This document shows positions 1 to 12,934 of a stretch of DNA of 64,000 nt, piece after piece. How positions within the stretch are numbered: the stretch's first letter is position 1; the number at the start of each line of letters is the position of its first letter. Made by a program: the position numbers and the translations under genes. The DNA comes from Phoenix dactylifera (Eukaryota > Streptophyta > Magnoliopsida > Arecales > Arecaceae). The notes beneath the pieces are model-generated. The model made no database searches and was not told the origin of the DNA. It worked only from the letters and a program-made list of their open reading frames with translations. The stretch covers positions 1 through 64,000 of the forward strand of contig NW_024068542.1 in the NCBI RefSeq assembly GCF_009389715.1, written 5' to 3'.

Positions 1-1418
1 CGTTTTTCCTTTGCTTCAAAACAAAGCTCATCTCCCTCCCAGCCGGCCCCAATGCAGCACTAAAACAAGGGAGATTTCCAAATCGACCCAGCCTCCGATT
101 CTCGCCATCACCGTCTGCGTCTCCTCCGAATTCAAGATCCCAAATCCCGGATGACCCCGCCTCTTCATCCCGCGATGCAATCCAGCGAATCAGGCGTTCG
201 TCCGAAGCATCTTCAACGCATCCATGGCGCAATTCAAGTCTGCAGCACATCTCCGGCCATCCGGATTTCCTTCCACAGCCGAGGCGTCCCAGATCTCAGC
301 TCCCAATCGCGACCAGATCAGCAGAGATCGTGCCGGCACGCCTCACGTCTCCAGCCAGCCACGCATCAGGCATCCACCTGCATCCCCGCCTCCTCACAAC
401 TGCCATTCCGAGCGAGATCAGAGATCAACGATCCACTCCTAGCAGTCAAAATCCCATCTCCGCCTCTTCCTCCGCCGGTGACGCAGCTCGCAGCCGAGAT
501 CTAGCTCCGCCATCAACCGCGTGCGTTCCGAGCCGCATCAAGAGCCCAGCCTTCTTTCCGTGATCCCAGCCTCCTCCACGTCCGGGCATCCCGTGATCTC
601 ACATCCGCATCTCCAGCGCGCTCTCAGTGGATCCATCAAGGGGGAGAATGGGTATAAAGAGGGTGGCCATCGGCTTGGAAAGGGGGGAGCTCGGTTGAGA
701 AGAAAGAAAACAGGAGAGAACCCCTGTTTCGGTGAAGAAGAAGAAGCCACCAGCCGAGAGAAAGAAATAAAAAAAAAGAAGAGAGGTGAAGGCTTTCATT
801 TGAAGATGGAAGGACATCCGGCCACCATGCGCGGCTGAACACCTAGTCTAGGGCTGGATGAAGCCCTAGCAATGTAACAGGGCATTGTAGTTCTTACTCT
901 TTTAATCTTTTTGGAGTTTGTTTAAATTCTCATTCTCAATGAAAAATTATTTTATGAATGTTTAAACCTTGAGCATGCCATTTACTATTCATGTTCCTTA
1001 AGTAGTCTAAGATGATCCATGCCTAGGAAGATGAGATGTGCTACACCCTAGATTAGCATACTTAGGTAGACACTTCATGCTATACCAAGATGGATCTTCC
1101 TAAAACTCTTTATGCTTTTATTTTATAAGGCTTGTAGCCAAAATTGCATGCCTCTCCAAAAGATAAGATTAAGAACACAATCCTTGATGCAATGCTATGT
1201 GGTGGATTCCAAACCCTAGATCTATTTACTTTGATAAAATTTCAATCCGTACTCATAGTTTGATTTAGTTAAATCAAGTTAGCAAATCCTTCTTGTTGAT
1301 TTATTTTAAAAGAAAAATAACTTATTCTTCAATCCCTGTGGACCGACACCCGTAATCACTATCCTACAGGATACGTGCTATTGCGTGGTTTTATTTTCAA
1401 AATTGAAATAACCGATCA
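1..1418 (+). repeat. LTR1 of the array, 5'-truncated by the window edge
   Basis: Base 1 corresponds to base 6772 in LTR2, so about 590 bases of this LTR lie to the left of the window. It contains the GC-rich U3 block, a TATAAAG at 653-659, the leader and U5, and ends CCGATCA. It shares with LTR2 the absence of a segment of about 44 bases, present in LTR3-LTR7, just after the purine-rich stretch near 780. Differences from LTR2 are few. Confidence 0.93.
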
Positions 1419-4400
1419 ATTTTTGGCGCCGCTGCCGGGGATTGCTAGCATAGTTATTTTTCTTATTTAAAAAAAATTATTTAAAAATTAAAAAAAATTA
1501 ATTAAAATTTTTTTTCTATTATTGTTATTTTTCTTCTTTTTCTCCCTTACCAATTTTTATTTATTTATTTATTTCTTTTATCAGGAATCGAGAAAGAAAA
1601 AAAATCTGGGATGATCAAAAGGAGAACTGCGAAAAGAAATGCTGTAGAGGTTTGCAAAAAAAAAAAAAAAAAAAAATCGCTGGAGAAATTCCCTTTGGTA
1701 ACCTCTAAACTTTTCTTATTTAAATTAATTATTGGTTTGAAATTTTGTGGTGATTGTTTGATTTTAATTATAGCAAAATTGTGAATGCATGCTTGATACA
1801 CATACACAAATCAATTTGCACATAGTAAGGGCAATCACCCCAACAAGATAAGAGCCGGATTTCATCACCGGACTCCTTGCCCAATTTAGGTGAACTCAAT
1901 CTCACATAGGTGTCACTTTAATTAAAATCAATTAGAACATTGGCCCTAGGGACATTCGAGCTCAATAGGACGAAGATCACCGAAAGTTGCACCAATTTCT
2001 GCTCTGTGGCTTAGTTGATGTCTAGGCAAGCTTTGTCCTAATAAGGGAGACAGTTCATCAGTTCGAGGCAGAGTGGGTTTTTTGTGGGAACTTTGCGAAC
2101 GCATCGTGGACCCTCCACTTACCCTGGGAGCTTACCTGGTCAACTCGGTTCATTAGACCGGAGTTGGAGGCTTAGGTGCCCTCTTCAAACCAGTTAGGAG
2201 CTGTCTAGTGGTTTCAAGGACAAACACAAGGATTGATGTGTTTATCTTTTATTGCAATGCTTGATTGATCAAGTACTAGTGTATGCAAGGTAGTCGTTCT
2301 AGAGTACGAAACCTATTACCTTTTGACCCTGAAATAGAACGAACCCTTAGGAAACATTCGAGCTAAGATCAAAACATTAGATCATCCCCACCTCTTAAGA
2401 TGGCTGAAGAACAACCCCAAATCCCTGAGGAAATATTTTACTCCCACTATTTACACTTCCCCATCTTGCATTCGATTACCTGAGTAGCAGCTGTACAATA
2501 CGAAATAAAGTCTAGTGTGATACCAAATGCTTCCATCTTTTATGGGCTCACCAATGAAGAATCCATATAAACACCTAGATGAATTTCGAGATTTGCACCA
2601 CTGTCCAAGATTCAGAATTTCACTGATGATGCTCTGAAACTTAGATTATTCCCCTTCTCCCTTAAAGATAGAGCCCAAGCATGGTTGAATTCTTTAGAAG
2701 CCAACTCGATTCATTCTAGGAGTCAAATGCAACAAGAATTCTTAAAAAAATACTTTCCCATAGGAAGAACGAACCAGTTTAGACGTGCTATCACAAGTTT
2801 CTCTCCAAACTAAGGGAGAAGAATTTCATGAAACTGGGGAGAGATTTCGGGACCTAATCCGTAAATGCCCACATCATCAAATACCTAAGTGGCAGCTAGT
2901 GCATACTTCTATGACGGATTGACTGAACGAAACCGTCAGATGATTGATGCCAGCATGTGGGGGGGACATTCTCGCTTCAAAATGAGCATGAAGCATGGAA
3001 ATCTCATTTGAAAATCTAAATGAAAACTCCCTCCACCATGCTTCATGTTCTCGTCAAGCACCCCCGAGTTCTCAAAGAAAAGGGATCATTTGTGAAATAA
3101 GTCATTCTATGGACCTGTCTAGCAAGGTAGATGCATTGTCCCATAAGATTGACCAACTGATGATAGGTGGGCATTACATGAACTCTTCCCAAGCACAAGT
3201 GTGTACTATTTGTTCTAGCCCATCCCACCCTATTCATGAGTGCCCTTCAGCGCCCCAATTTCTCCGAACTCGTGCAAGAACACATCAATGCTGCTCAAAC
3301 ACTGCCTAGACCGGGTAATGACCCATTTTCCAATACATATAACTCGGGATGGCGAAATCATCCAAACTTTTCTTGGAAGCAGCAAGCTTCGAACACAGCC
3401 CAACCCTATTCCCAAAATTTTCAAAATCCTCAGAATTTTCAAACCCAACAAAATATTCATCCCTACCGTCCCTCGACTCAATTTCAACACACTTCTCCTC
3501 CACCCCAAAGAAACACAGCCTTTGAGGAGAAAGTGTTGAACGCCCTTCAAGGTTTGGAAACCATTACACAATTAGTGCACTCTCATACGCAATCAATCGC
3601 CAAGCTAGAATCCCAAATGGGTCAACTAGCTAATGCACTAAACAAGCGAGAGGAAGGAAAGCTTCCAAGCCAACCACTAAGTAATCCTAGGGGACAATAC
3701 ATGGCTCAAGAAAATCAACTAAATGCAATTCATCATGAACAAGCCAATGCTTTGACTACCCTAAGGAGTGGACGTGTAGTAGACAATAAGATTGGGGAGG
3801 ACAACAATAAGGAAGATGAAGAAGAGGATAGAAATGTGTCAAATGAAAAACCTTCTTCTTCTTCTTCACCTAGTCCACCTTCTGCCAAAACTCATATCCC
3901 AAAGGCCCCATATCCTGAAGCTCTTACTTCACCCTCTCCATTTGGCAAAAAGGGAACTTCATTAGAAGAGATGATGGAGGTCTTCAAACAAGTTAAAATT
4001 AACCTCCCACTCCTTGATGCCATCAGACAAGTTCCCTCCTATGCCAAATTTCTCAAAGACCTTTGTACACAAAAGCGAAAATCTAGGACACATGTGCCTA
4101 AAAGGTCTTCCTAACTGAGCAAGTGAGTTCTATTCTCCAACACAACACCCCTCCAAAATTCAAAGATCCTGGTGCTCCCACCATCTCCCTGTGTCTTAGG
4201 AAATATTACATTGATCGATGCACTCTAGATCTAGGGGCAAGTGTCACCCTTTTACCTTATTCAGTTTATGAGAAACTTGGTTTAGGTGAGTTAAACCAAC
4301 CTCGGTATCCCTTCAATTGGCTGATCGATCTGTAAAAACACCACGTGGGAAAATTGAAGATGTTCTTGTCCAAGGTAGATAAATTCTATTTTCCAGTAGA

Positions 4401-6179
4401 TTTCATTGTCCTTGATATGGAACATGAGCCCAATCCTAATAAACAAATCCCCGTGATCCTTGGGCGGCCCTTTTTAGCAACAGCCAATGCATGCATCAAT
4501 TGTAGAACAGGGGTAATGAACATATCATTTGGAAATGAAGGTAAAATTAAATGTGTTCAATGCGGCCCGACCAACCGCAGGAAAATTTGAGTGTTTTATG
4601 ATCAGACAAAAATAGATGACCTCATAGAAGGAAGATGCAAAAACTATCTCACTATGTCTGGCTGAAAGCAATAAACTTAGCGCTTGTTGGGAGGCAACCC
4701 AATTCTCTTAGATTTCTTTAACATTGAGGACAATGTTAGGTTTAGGTTTGGGGGATATTTTTAAGTATTTTTTTCATTTTTTGTTTTGTTTGCATCTCTT
4801 GCATTCGTTTTCACTTCATAATGTCAGGTTTATTCAAAAGAAAATAAAAAAATAAAAAAATAAAAATATCTTTTTTAAAAAAAATGTGTTCATTTTCATT
4901 TTTTATAAAATAATAATAATAATTAAAAAAATAATTAAAATTTTTTTTTTGTTTTTTTTTAAAAAAAAAACCTCATTTCTATACATTAATGCGAGAATGC
5001 TAAACACCACAAGGTATATAAAATCCAAAAAACCCAATGACCTAGTCGGAAGTAATACAAATTTAAGTTCTTTTTATTAAGTCTCTCTTAGGGAGTTGTA
5101 AGCTAATTAATACTTTGGAATTTCACTACACACTGGGCCGACTCTTCTAAGGTCTAGGCTCGACATTATGTTGAGCAGTATGGTAGCAACCTTGGACCCT
5201 GATGAATCATATTATCTAATCCAAAAAAAAAAAAAAAACACTCAATAAAAATGGATTTAGTCAGGAACATCGAAAAGGGCTACCTATATGTCAAAGATCA
5301 AGTGGGGCTGTTGATGAGGACTCCGAGCATAAGTCCGTAGGGGAGTCTTGATGCCCGACCACCTTATGCCAACTGGTGTGAGAGTTGTCGACTGATTGTC
5401 GTTTACACGGAGAAATCACCACAAGAGTAAAAGTGCACAATTTATATATCTTTCTTTAAAAAAAAAAAAGAAAAAAAAATGTTGTATTGACCGAAAAAGA
5501 CAATAGTGTGAAAGCCGTCGTCGTAAAAATTCGAGTAAACTAGAATATTACAGATAAAGCCCGTGAGGTACTAAAGTAAACATCCACAACTCTCGAAATC
5601 CTGCAGATAAGATGATTTTGAATCAGTGAGTAAGGTCTTTTCGACCAATCCTTGGAAACTACTAGTATTAACAATATTTGGAGATCCGAACCCTTAGCTT
5701 GTGTACGGTCCAGATTTCACCGAGCACTCCAGTATAAATAAGTCTTACAACTTCCTAAACGGAAACTTAATGACTTTAACTTAGATTGCATACTAATCTA
5801 GAATTTGGGCTGACTTAGTAAATAAAATCGTGTGTGCTTTGAAAATTCTTATCATTTATGTATCTTAAATTAGATTTTAATTAAAAAAAAAGTTTTTTTT
5901 TCTAGCTAGTATGCACTTGGAATTTGAAGTTTCATCAATCAAATTAAAAAAAAAAAAAAACAACAACAACAACAACAAATTAATCATAACAATAAATGAT
6001 ATTGAAGTTTGTGGGTATCTTCAACTGAAAACCCTCACGAGACTATAACTCGTCCACTAGGGTAACCTAGGGGTTTAAAGCCTTGTTGCATATGGTAAAT
6101 ACAATCGCGATTCCTGCGAAAGTGAGTTAATTTCTCTTCTATTTTGCTCGAGAACTAGTAAAATGTAGGTTTGGGGGTG
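1419..6179 (+). mobile_element. Array unit 1, internal region
   Basis: This region holds a primer-binding site (1424-1441), an AT-rich leader to about 2282, a broken gag-protease region (2283-4711), a 3' untranslated stretch of about 1.45 kb rich in A/T runs with a (CAA)n tract near 5960, and the PPT-like GGTTTGGGGGTG just before LTR2. It is the most divergent unit because it has far more small length differences than the other five. Either it has decayed longer or the consensus here is less accurate. Confidence 0.92.
2283..4711 (+). pseudogene. gag-protease region, unit 1 (heavily broken)
   Basis: This is the same gag-protease region as in unit 3. The gag core, the CCHC knuckle (around 3210-3250) and the protease (around 4210-4590) are all recognisable in the same order. 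It is the worst-preserved copy, with more than ten breaks. No pol follows it. Confidence 0.9.
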
Positions 6180-8198
6180 TGATAAGTGCTAATTAATGTA
6201 CAAATTTATCTATTTTACATAGCACTTATTATTATTGTTATACACATATTTTAAATATTAACAGAAGAAAATGGGGTTTCCCCTCGTCATTTCATTTTAA
6301 TAAATTATTAGAGGTAATTCAAGTTTGGTTTAATTTTCTATATCGATTTAGTTTAATGTGTGTGCAGGTCGAGTCACCCCATTCACGAATTAGTCCCAAT
6401 CTATTTCATGTGTGGATTACTTTCTTCCACGTGTGCATAAAGCTATCCATTCCTTTGTCCACGTCATCTTTCCCGTGTGCACTAGGCTTCCCAACTTAGC
6501 AAAACAGAGCCCTCCCAACCTACCCGAGTGGACCCCAACCATCTCTCTAAAAAATAATAATAATAAAATTCAATCACGCCCGTATTCATCTTCCGCATCA
6601 TTCTTCTCCTCTTCTCTTCCCCTGTTTCGGACCATCTCCCAGCTCAGCCGTATCCTTCCCTATCCTTCCCAGATTTTCTCCACTATTCAAGCCAATCCAA
6701 GCTTCCCAGATGAATCCTCATGCGATTCATCATCCCCCGTATCCAGCAAATCTCCCAGGCTCAAATCCACACGTTTTTCCTTTGCTTCAAAACAAAGCTC
6801 ATCTCCCTCCCAGCCGGCCCCAATGCAGCACTAAAACAAGGGAGATTTCCAAATCGACCCAGCCTCCCGATTCTCGCCATCACCGTCTGCGTCTCCTCCG
6901 AATTCAAGATCCCAAATCCCGGATGACCCCGCCTCTTCATCCCGCGATGCAATCCAGCGAATCAGGCGTTCGTCCGAAGCATCTTCAACGCATCCATGGC
7001 GCAATTCAAGTCTGCAGCACATCTCCGGCCATCCGGATTTCCTTCCACAGCCGAGGCGTCCCAGATCTCAGCTCCCAATCGCGACCAGATCAGCAGAGAT
7101 CGTGCCGGCACGCCTCACGTCTCCAGCCAGCCACGCATCAGGCATCCACCTGCATCCCCGCCTCCTCACAACTGCCATTCCGAGCGAGATCAGAGATCAA
7201 CGATCCACTCCTAGCAGTCAAAATCCCAGCATCTCCGCCTCTTCCTCCGCCGGTGACGCAGCTCGCAGCCGAGATCTAGCTCCGCCATCAACCGCGTGCG
7301 TTCCGAGCCGCATCAAGAGCCCAGCCTTCTTTCCGTGATCCCAGCCTCCTCCACGTCCGGGCATCCCGTGATCTCACATCCGCATCTCCAGCGCGCTCTC
7401 AGTGGATCCATCAAGGGGGAGAATGGGTATAAAGAGGGTGGCCATCGGCTTGGAAAGGGGGGAGCTCGGTTGAGAAGAAAGAAAACAGGAGAGAACCCCT
7501 GTTTCGGTGAAGAAGAAGAAGCCACCAGCCGAGAGAAAGAAATAAAAAAAAAAAGAAGAGAGGTTGAAGGCTTTCATTTGAAGATGGAAGGACATCCGGC
7601 CACCATGCGCGGCTGAACACCTAGTCTAGGGCTGGATGAAGCCCTAGCAATGTAACAGGGCATTGTAGTTCTTACTCTTTTAATCTTTTTGGAGTTTGTT
7701 TAAATTCTCATTCTCAATGAAAAATTATTTTATGATGTTTAAACCTTGAGCATGCCATTTACTATTCATGTTCCTTAAAGTAGTCTAAGATGATCCATGC
7801 CTAGGAAGATGAGATGTGCTACACCCTAGATTAGCATACTTAGGTAGACACTTCATGCTATACCAAAGATGGATCTTCCTAAAACTCTTTATGCTTTTAT
7901 TTTATAAGGCTTGTAGCCAAAATTGCATGCCTCTCCAAAAGATAAGATTAAGAACACAATCCTTGATGCAATGCTATGTGGTGGATTCCAAACCCTAGAT
8001 CTATTTACTTTGATAAAATTTCAATCCGTACTCATAGTTTGATTTAGTTAAATCAAGTTAGCAAATCCTTCTTGTTGATTTATTTTTAAAAGAAAAATAA
8101 CTTATTCTTCAATCCCTGTGGACCGACACCCGTAATCACTATCCTACAGGATACGTGCTATTGCGTGATTTTATTTTCAAAATTGAAATAACCGATCA
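6180..8198 (+). repeat. LTR2 of the array
   Basis: This is a complete 2019-bp LTR beginning TGATAAGTGC and ending CCGATCA, with TGAT/ATCA terminal symmetry. The first 50 bases contain an inverted repeat (ATAAGTGCT ... AGCACTTAT). A GC- and pyrimidine-rich block of about 0.9 kb (about 6590-7480) stands out from the AT-rich ends. The TATAAAG lies at 7428-7434. It lacks the segment of about 44 bases found in LTR3-LTR7, so it is the shortest full LTR in the array. Confidence 0.95.
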
Positions 8199-11100
8199 AT
8201 TTTTGGCGCCGCTGCCGGGGATTGCTAGCATAGTTATTTTTCTTATATAAAACAAATTATTTAAAAATTAAAAAAAAATTAATTAAAATTTTTTTTTCTA
8301 TTATTGTTATTTTTCTTCTTTTTCTCCCTTACCAATTTTTATTTATTTATTTATTTCTTTTATCAGGAATCGAGAAAGAAAAAAAATCTGGGATGATCAA
8401 AAGGAGAACTGCAGGAAAAGAAATGCTGTAGAGGTTTGCAAAAAAAAAAAAAAAAAATCGCTGGAGAAATTCCCTTTGGTAACCTCTAAACTTTTCTTAT
8501 TTAAATTAATTATTGGTTTGAAATTTTGTGGTGATTGTTTGATTTTAATTATAGCAAAATTGTGAATGCATGCTTGATACACATACACAAATCAATTTGC
8601 ACATAGTAAGGGCAATCACCCCAACAAGATAAGAGCCGGATTTCATCACCGGACTCTTGCCCAATTTAGGTGAACTCAATCTCACATAGTGTCACTTTAA
8701 TTAAAATCAATTAGACATTGGCCCCTAGGGACATTCGAGCTCAATAGGACGAAGATCACCGAAAGTTGCACCAATTTCGCTCTGTGGCTTAGTTGATGTC
8801 TAGGCAAGCTTTGTCCCTATAAGGGAGACAGTTCATCAGTTCGAGGCAAGTGGGTTTTTTGTGGGACCTTTGCGAACGCATCGTGACCCCTCCACTTACC
8901 TGGGAGCTTACCTGGTCAACTCGGTTCATTAGACCGGATTGGAGGCTTAGGTGCCCTCTTCAAACCAGTTAGGAGCTGTCTAGTGGTTTCAGGACAAACA
9001 CAAGGATTGATGTGTTTATCTTTTATTGCATGCTTGATTGATCAAGTACTAGTGTATGCAAGGTAGTCGTTCTAGAGTACGAAACCTATTACCTTTTGAC
9101 CCTGAAATAGAACGAACCCTTAGGAACATTCGAGCTAAGATCAAAACATTAGGATCATCCCCACCTCTTAAGATGGCTGAAGAACAACCCAAACTCCTGA
9201 GGAAATATTTTACTCCCACTATTTACACTTCCCCATCTTGCATTCGATTACCTGAGTAGCAGCTGTACAATACGAAATAAAGTCTAGTGTGATCCAAATG
9301 CTTCCATCTTTTTATGGGCTCACCAATGAAGATCCATATAAACACCTAGATGAATTTCTTGAGATTTGCACCACTGTCAAGATTCAGAATTTCACTGATG
9401 ATGCTCTGAAACTTAGATTATTCCCCTTCTCCCTTAAAGATAGAGCCAAGCAATGGTTGAATTCTTTAGAAGCCAACTCGATTCATTCCTAGGGTCAAAT
9501 GCAACAAGAATTCTTAAAAAAATACTTTCCCATAGGAAGAACGAACCAGTTTAGACGTGCTATCACAAGTTTCTCCCAAACTAAGGGAGAAGAATTTCAT
9601 GAAACTTGGGAGAGATTTCGGGACCTAATCCGTAAATGCCCACATCATCAAATACCTAAGTGGCAGCTAGTGCAATACTTCTATGACGGATTGACTGAAC
9701 GAAACCGTCAGATGATTGATGCCGCATGTGGGGGGACATTCATGCTTCAAAATGAGCATGAAGCATGGAAATTATTTGAAAATCTAAATGAAAACTCCCT
9801 CCACCATGCTTCATGTTCTCGTCAAGCACCCCCGAGTTCTCAAAGAAAAGGGATCATTTGTGAAATAAGTCATTCTATGGACCTGTCTAGCAAGGTAGAT
9901 GCATTGTCCCATAAGATTGACCAACTGATGATAGGTGGGCATTACATGAACTCTTCCCAAGCACAAGTGTGTACTATTTGTTCTAGCCCATCCCACCCTA
10001 TTCATGAGTGCCCTTCAGCGCCCCAATTTCTCCGAACTCGTGCAAGAACACATCAATGCTGCTCAAACACTGCCTAGACCGGGTAATGACCCATTTTCCA
10101 ATACATATAACTCGGGATGGCGAAATCATCCAAACTTTTCTTGGAAGCAGCAAGCTTCGAACACAGCCCAACCCTATTCCCAAAATTTTCAAAATCCTCA
10201 GAATTTTCAAACCCAACAAAATATTCATCCCTACCGTCCCTCGACTCAATTTCAACACACTTCTCCTCCACCCCGAAGAAACACAGCCTTTGAGGAGAAA
10301 GTGTTGAACGCCCTTCAAGGTTTGGAAACCATTACACAATTAGTGCACTCTCATACGCAATCAATCGCCAAGCTAGAATCCCAAATGGGTCAACTAGCTA
10401 ATGCACTAAACAAGCGAGAGGAAGGAAAGCTTCCAAGCCAACCACTAAGTAATCCTAGGGGACAATACATGGCTCAAGAAAATCAACTAAATGCAATTCA
10501 TCATGAACAAGCCAATGCTTTGACTACCCTAAGGAGTGGACGTGTAGTAGACAATAAGATTGGGGAGGACAACAATAAGGAAGATGAAGAAGAGGATAGA
10601 AATGTGTCAAATGAAAAACCTTCTTCTTCTTCTTCACCTAGTCCACCTTCTGCCAAAACTCATATCCCAAAGGGCCCCATATCCTGAAGCTCTTACTTCA
10701 CCCTCTCCATTTGGCAAAAAGGGAACTTCATTAGAAGAGATGATGGAGGTCTTCAAACAAGTTAAAATTAACCTCCCACTCCTTGATGCCATCAGACAAG
10801 TTCCCTCCTATGCCAAATTTCTCAAAGACCTTTGTACACAAAAGCGAAAATCTAGGACACATGTGCCTAAAAAGGTCTTCCTAACTGAGCAAGTGAGTTC
10901 TATTCTCCAACACAACACCCCTCCAAAATTCAAAGATCCTGGTGCTCCCACCATCTCCTGTGTCTTAGGAAATAATTACATTGATCGAGCACTCTTAGAT
11001 CTAGGGGCAAGTGTCAACCTTTTACCTTATTCAGTTTATGAGAAACTTGGTTTAGGTGAGTTAAAACCAACCTCGGTATCCCTTCAATTGGCTGATCGAT

Positions 11101-12934
11101 CTGTAAAAACACCACGTGGGATAATTGAAGATGTTCTTGTCAAGGTAGATAAATTCTATTTTCCAGTAGATTTCATTGTCCTTGATATGGAACATGAGCC
11201 CAATCCTAATAAACAAATCCCCGTGATCCTTGGGCGGCCCTTTTTAGCAACAGCCAATGCATGCATCAATTGTAGAACAGGGGTAATGAACATATCATTT
11301 GGAAACATGAAGGTAAAATTAAATGTGTTCAATGCGGCCGACCAACCCGCAAGGAAAATTGAGTGTTTTATGATAGACAAAATAGATGACCTCATAGAAG
11401 GAGATGCAAAAACTATCTCACTATGTCTGGCTGAAGACAATAAACTTAGCGCTTGTTGGGAGGCAACCCAATTCTCTTAGATTTCTTTAACATTGAGGAC
11501 AATGTTAGGTTTAGGTTTGGGGATATTTTTAAGTATTTTTTTCATTTTTTGTTTTGTTTGCATCTCTTGCATTCGTTTTCACTTCATAATGTCAGGTTTA
11601 TCAAAAGAAATAAAAAAATAAAAAAATAAAAATATCTTTTTTAAAAAAAATGTGTTCATTTTCATTTTTTATAAAATAATAATAATAATTAAAAAAAATA
11701 ATTAAAATTTTTTTTTTGTTTTTTTTAAAAAAAAAACCTCATTTCTATACATTAATGCGAGAATGCTAAACACACAAGGTATATAAAATCCAAAAAACCC
11801 AATGACTAGTCGGAAGTAATACAAATTTAAGTTCTTTTTATTAAGTCTCTCTTAGGGAGTTGTAAGCTAATTAATACTTTGGAATTTCACTACACACTGG
11901 CCGACTCTTCTAAGGTCTAGGCTCGACATTATGTTGAGAGTATGGTAGCAACCTTGGACCCTGATGAATCATACTTATCTAATCCAAAAAAAAAAAAAAA
12001 ACATCAATAAAAATGGATTTAGTCAGGAACATCGAAAAGGGCTACCTATTGTCAAAGATCAAGTGGGCTTGTGATGAGGACTCCGAGCATAAGTCCGTAG
12101 GGGAGTCTTGATGCCCGACACCTTATGCCAACTGGTGTGAGAGTTGTCGACTGATTGCTCGTTACACGGAGAAATCACCACAAGAGTAAAAGTGCACAAT
12201 TTATATATCTTTCTTTAAAAAAAAAAAGAAAAAAAAATGTTGTATTGACCGAAAAGACAATAGTGTGAAAGCCGTCGTCGTAAAAATTCGAGTAAACTAG
12301 AATATTACAGATAAAGCCCGTGAGGTACTAAAGTAAACATCCACAACTCTCGAAATCCTGCAGATAAGATGATTTTGAATCAGTGAGTAGGTCTTTTCGA
12401 CCAATCCTTGGAAACTACTAGTATTAACAATATTTTGGAGATCCGAACCCTTAGCTTGTGTACGGTCCAGATTTCACCGAGCACTCCAGTATAAATAAGT
12501 CTTACAACTTCCTAAACGGAAACTTAATGACTTTAACTTAGATTGCATACTAATCTAGAATTTGGGCTGACTTAGTAAATAAAATCGTGTGTGCTTTGAA
12601 ATTCTTATCATTTATGTATCTTAAATTAGATTTTAATTAAAAAAAAAGTTTTTTTTCTAGCTAGTATGCACTTGGAATTTGAAGTTTCATCAATCAAATT
12701 AAAAAAAAAAAAAAAACAACAACAACAACAACAAATTAATCATAACAATAAATGATATTGAAGTTTGTGGGTATCTTCACTGAAAACCCTCACGAGACTA
12801 TAACTCGTCCACTAGGGTAACCTAGGGGTTTAAAGCCTTGTTGCATATGGTAAATACAATCGCGATTCCTGCGAAAGTGAGTTAATTTCTCTTCTATTTT
12901 GCTCGAGAACTAGTAAAATGTAGGTTTGGGGGTG
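8199..12934 (+). mobile_element. Array unit 2, internal region
   Basis: This region holds a primer-binding site (8204-8221), a leader to 9055, gag-protease (9056-11480), a 3' untranslated region to 12922 and a PPT-like tract. It groups with units 1 and 3 by shared variants, for example the wording GTCGTCGTAAAAATTCGAG near 12280, where units 4-6 read GTCGTTGTAAAAACTCGAG. Confidence 0.94.
9056..11480 (+). pseudogene. gag-protease region, unit 2 (broken)
   Basis: This is the second-best preserved left-hand copy. The gag core, CCHC knuckle (around 9970-10011), Ser/Pro-rich linker (around 10620-10660) and the full protease region up to the post-integrase-type motif are present. It carries about four breaks, at least two of them shared with all other units. 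Confidence 0.92.
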
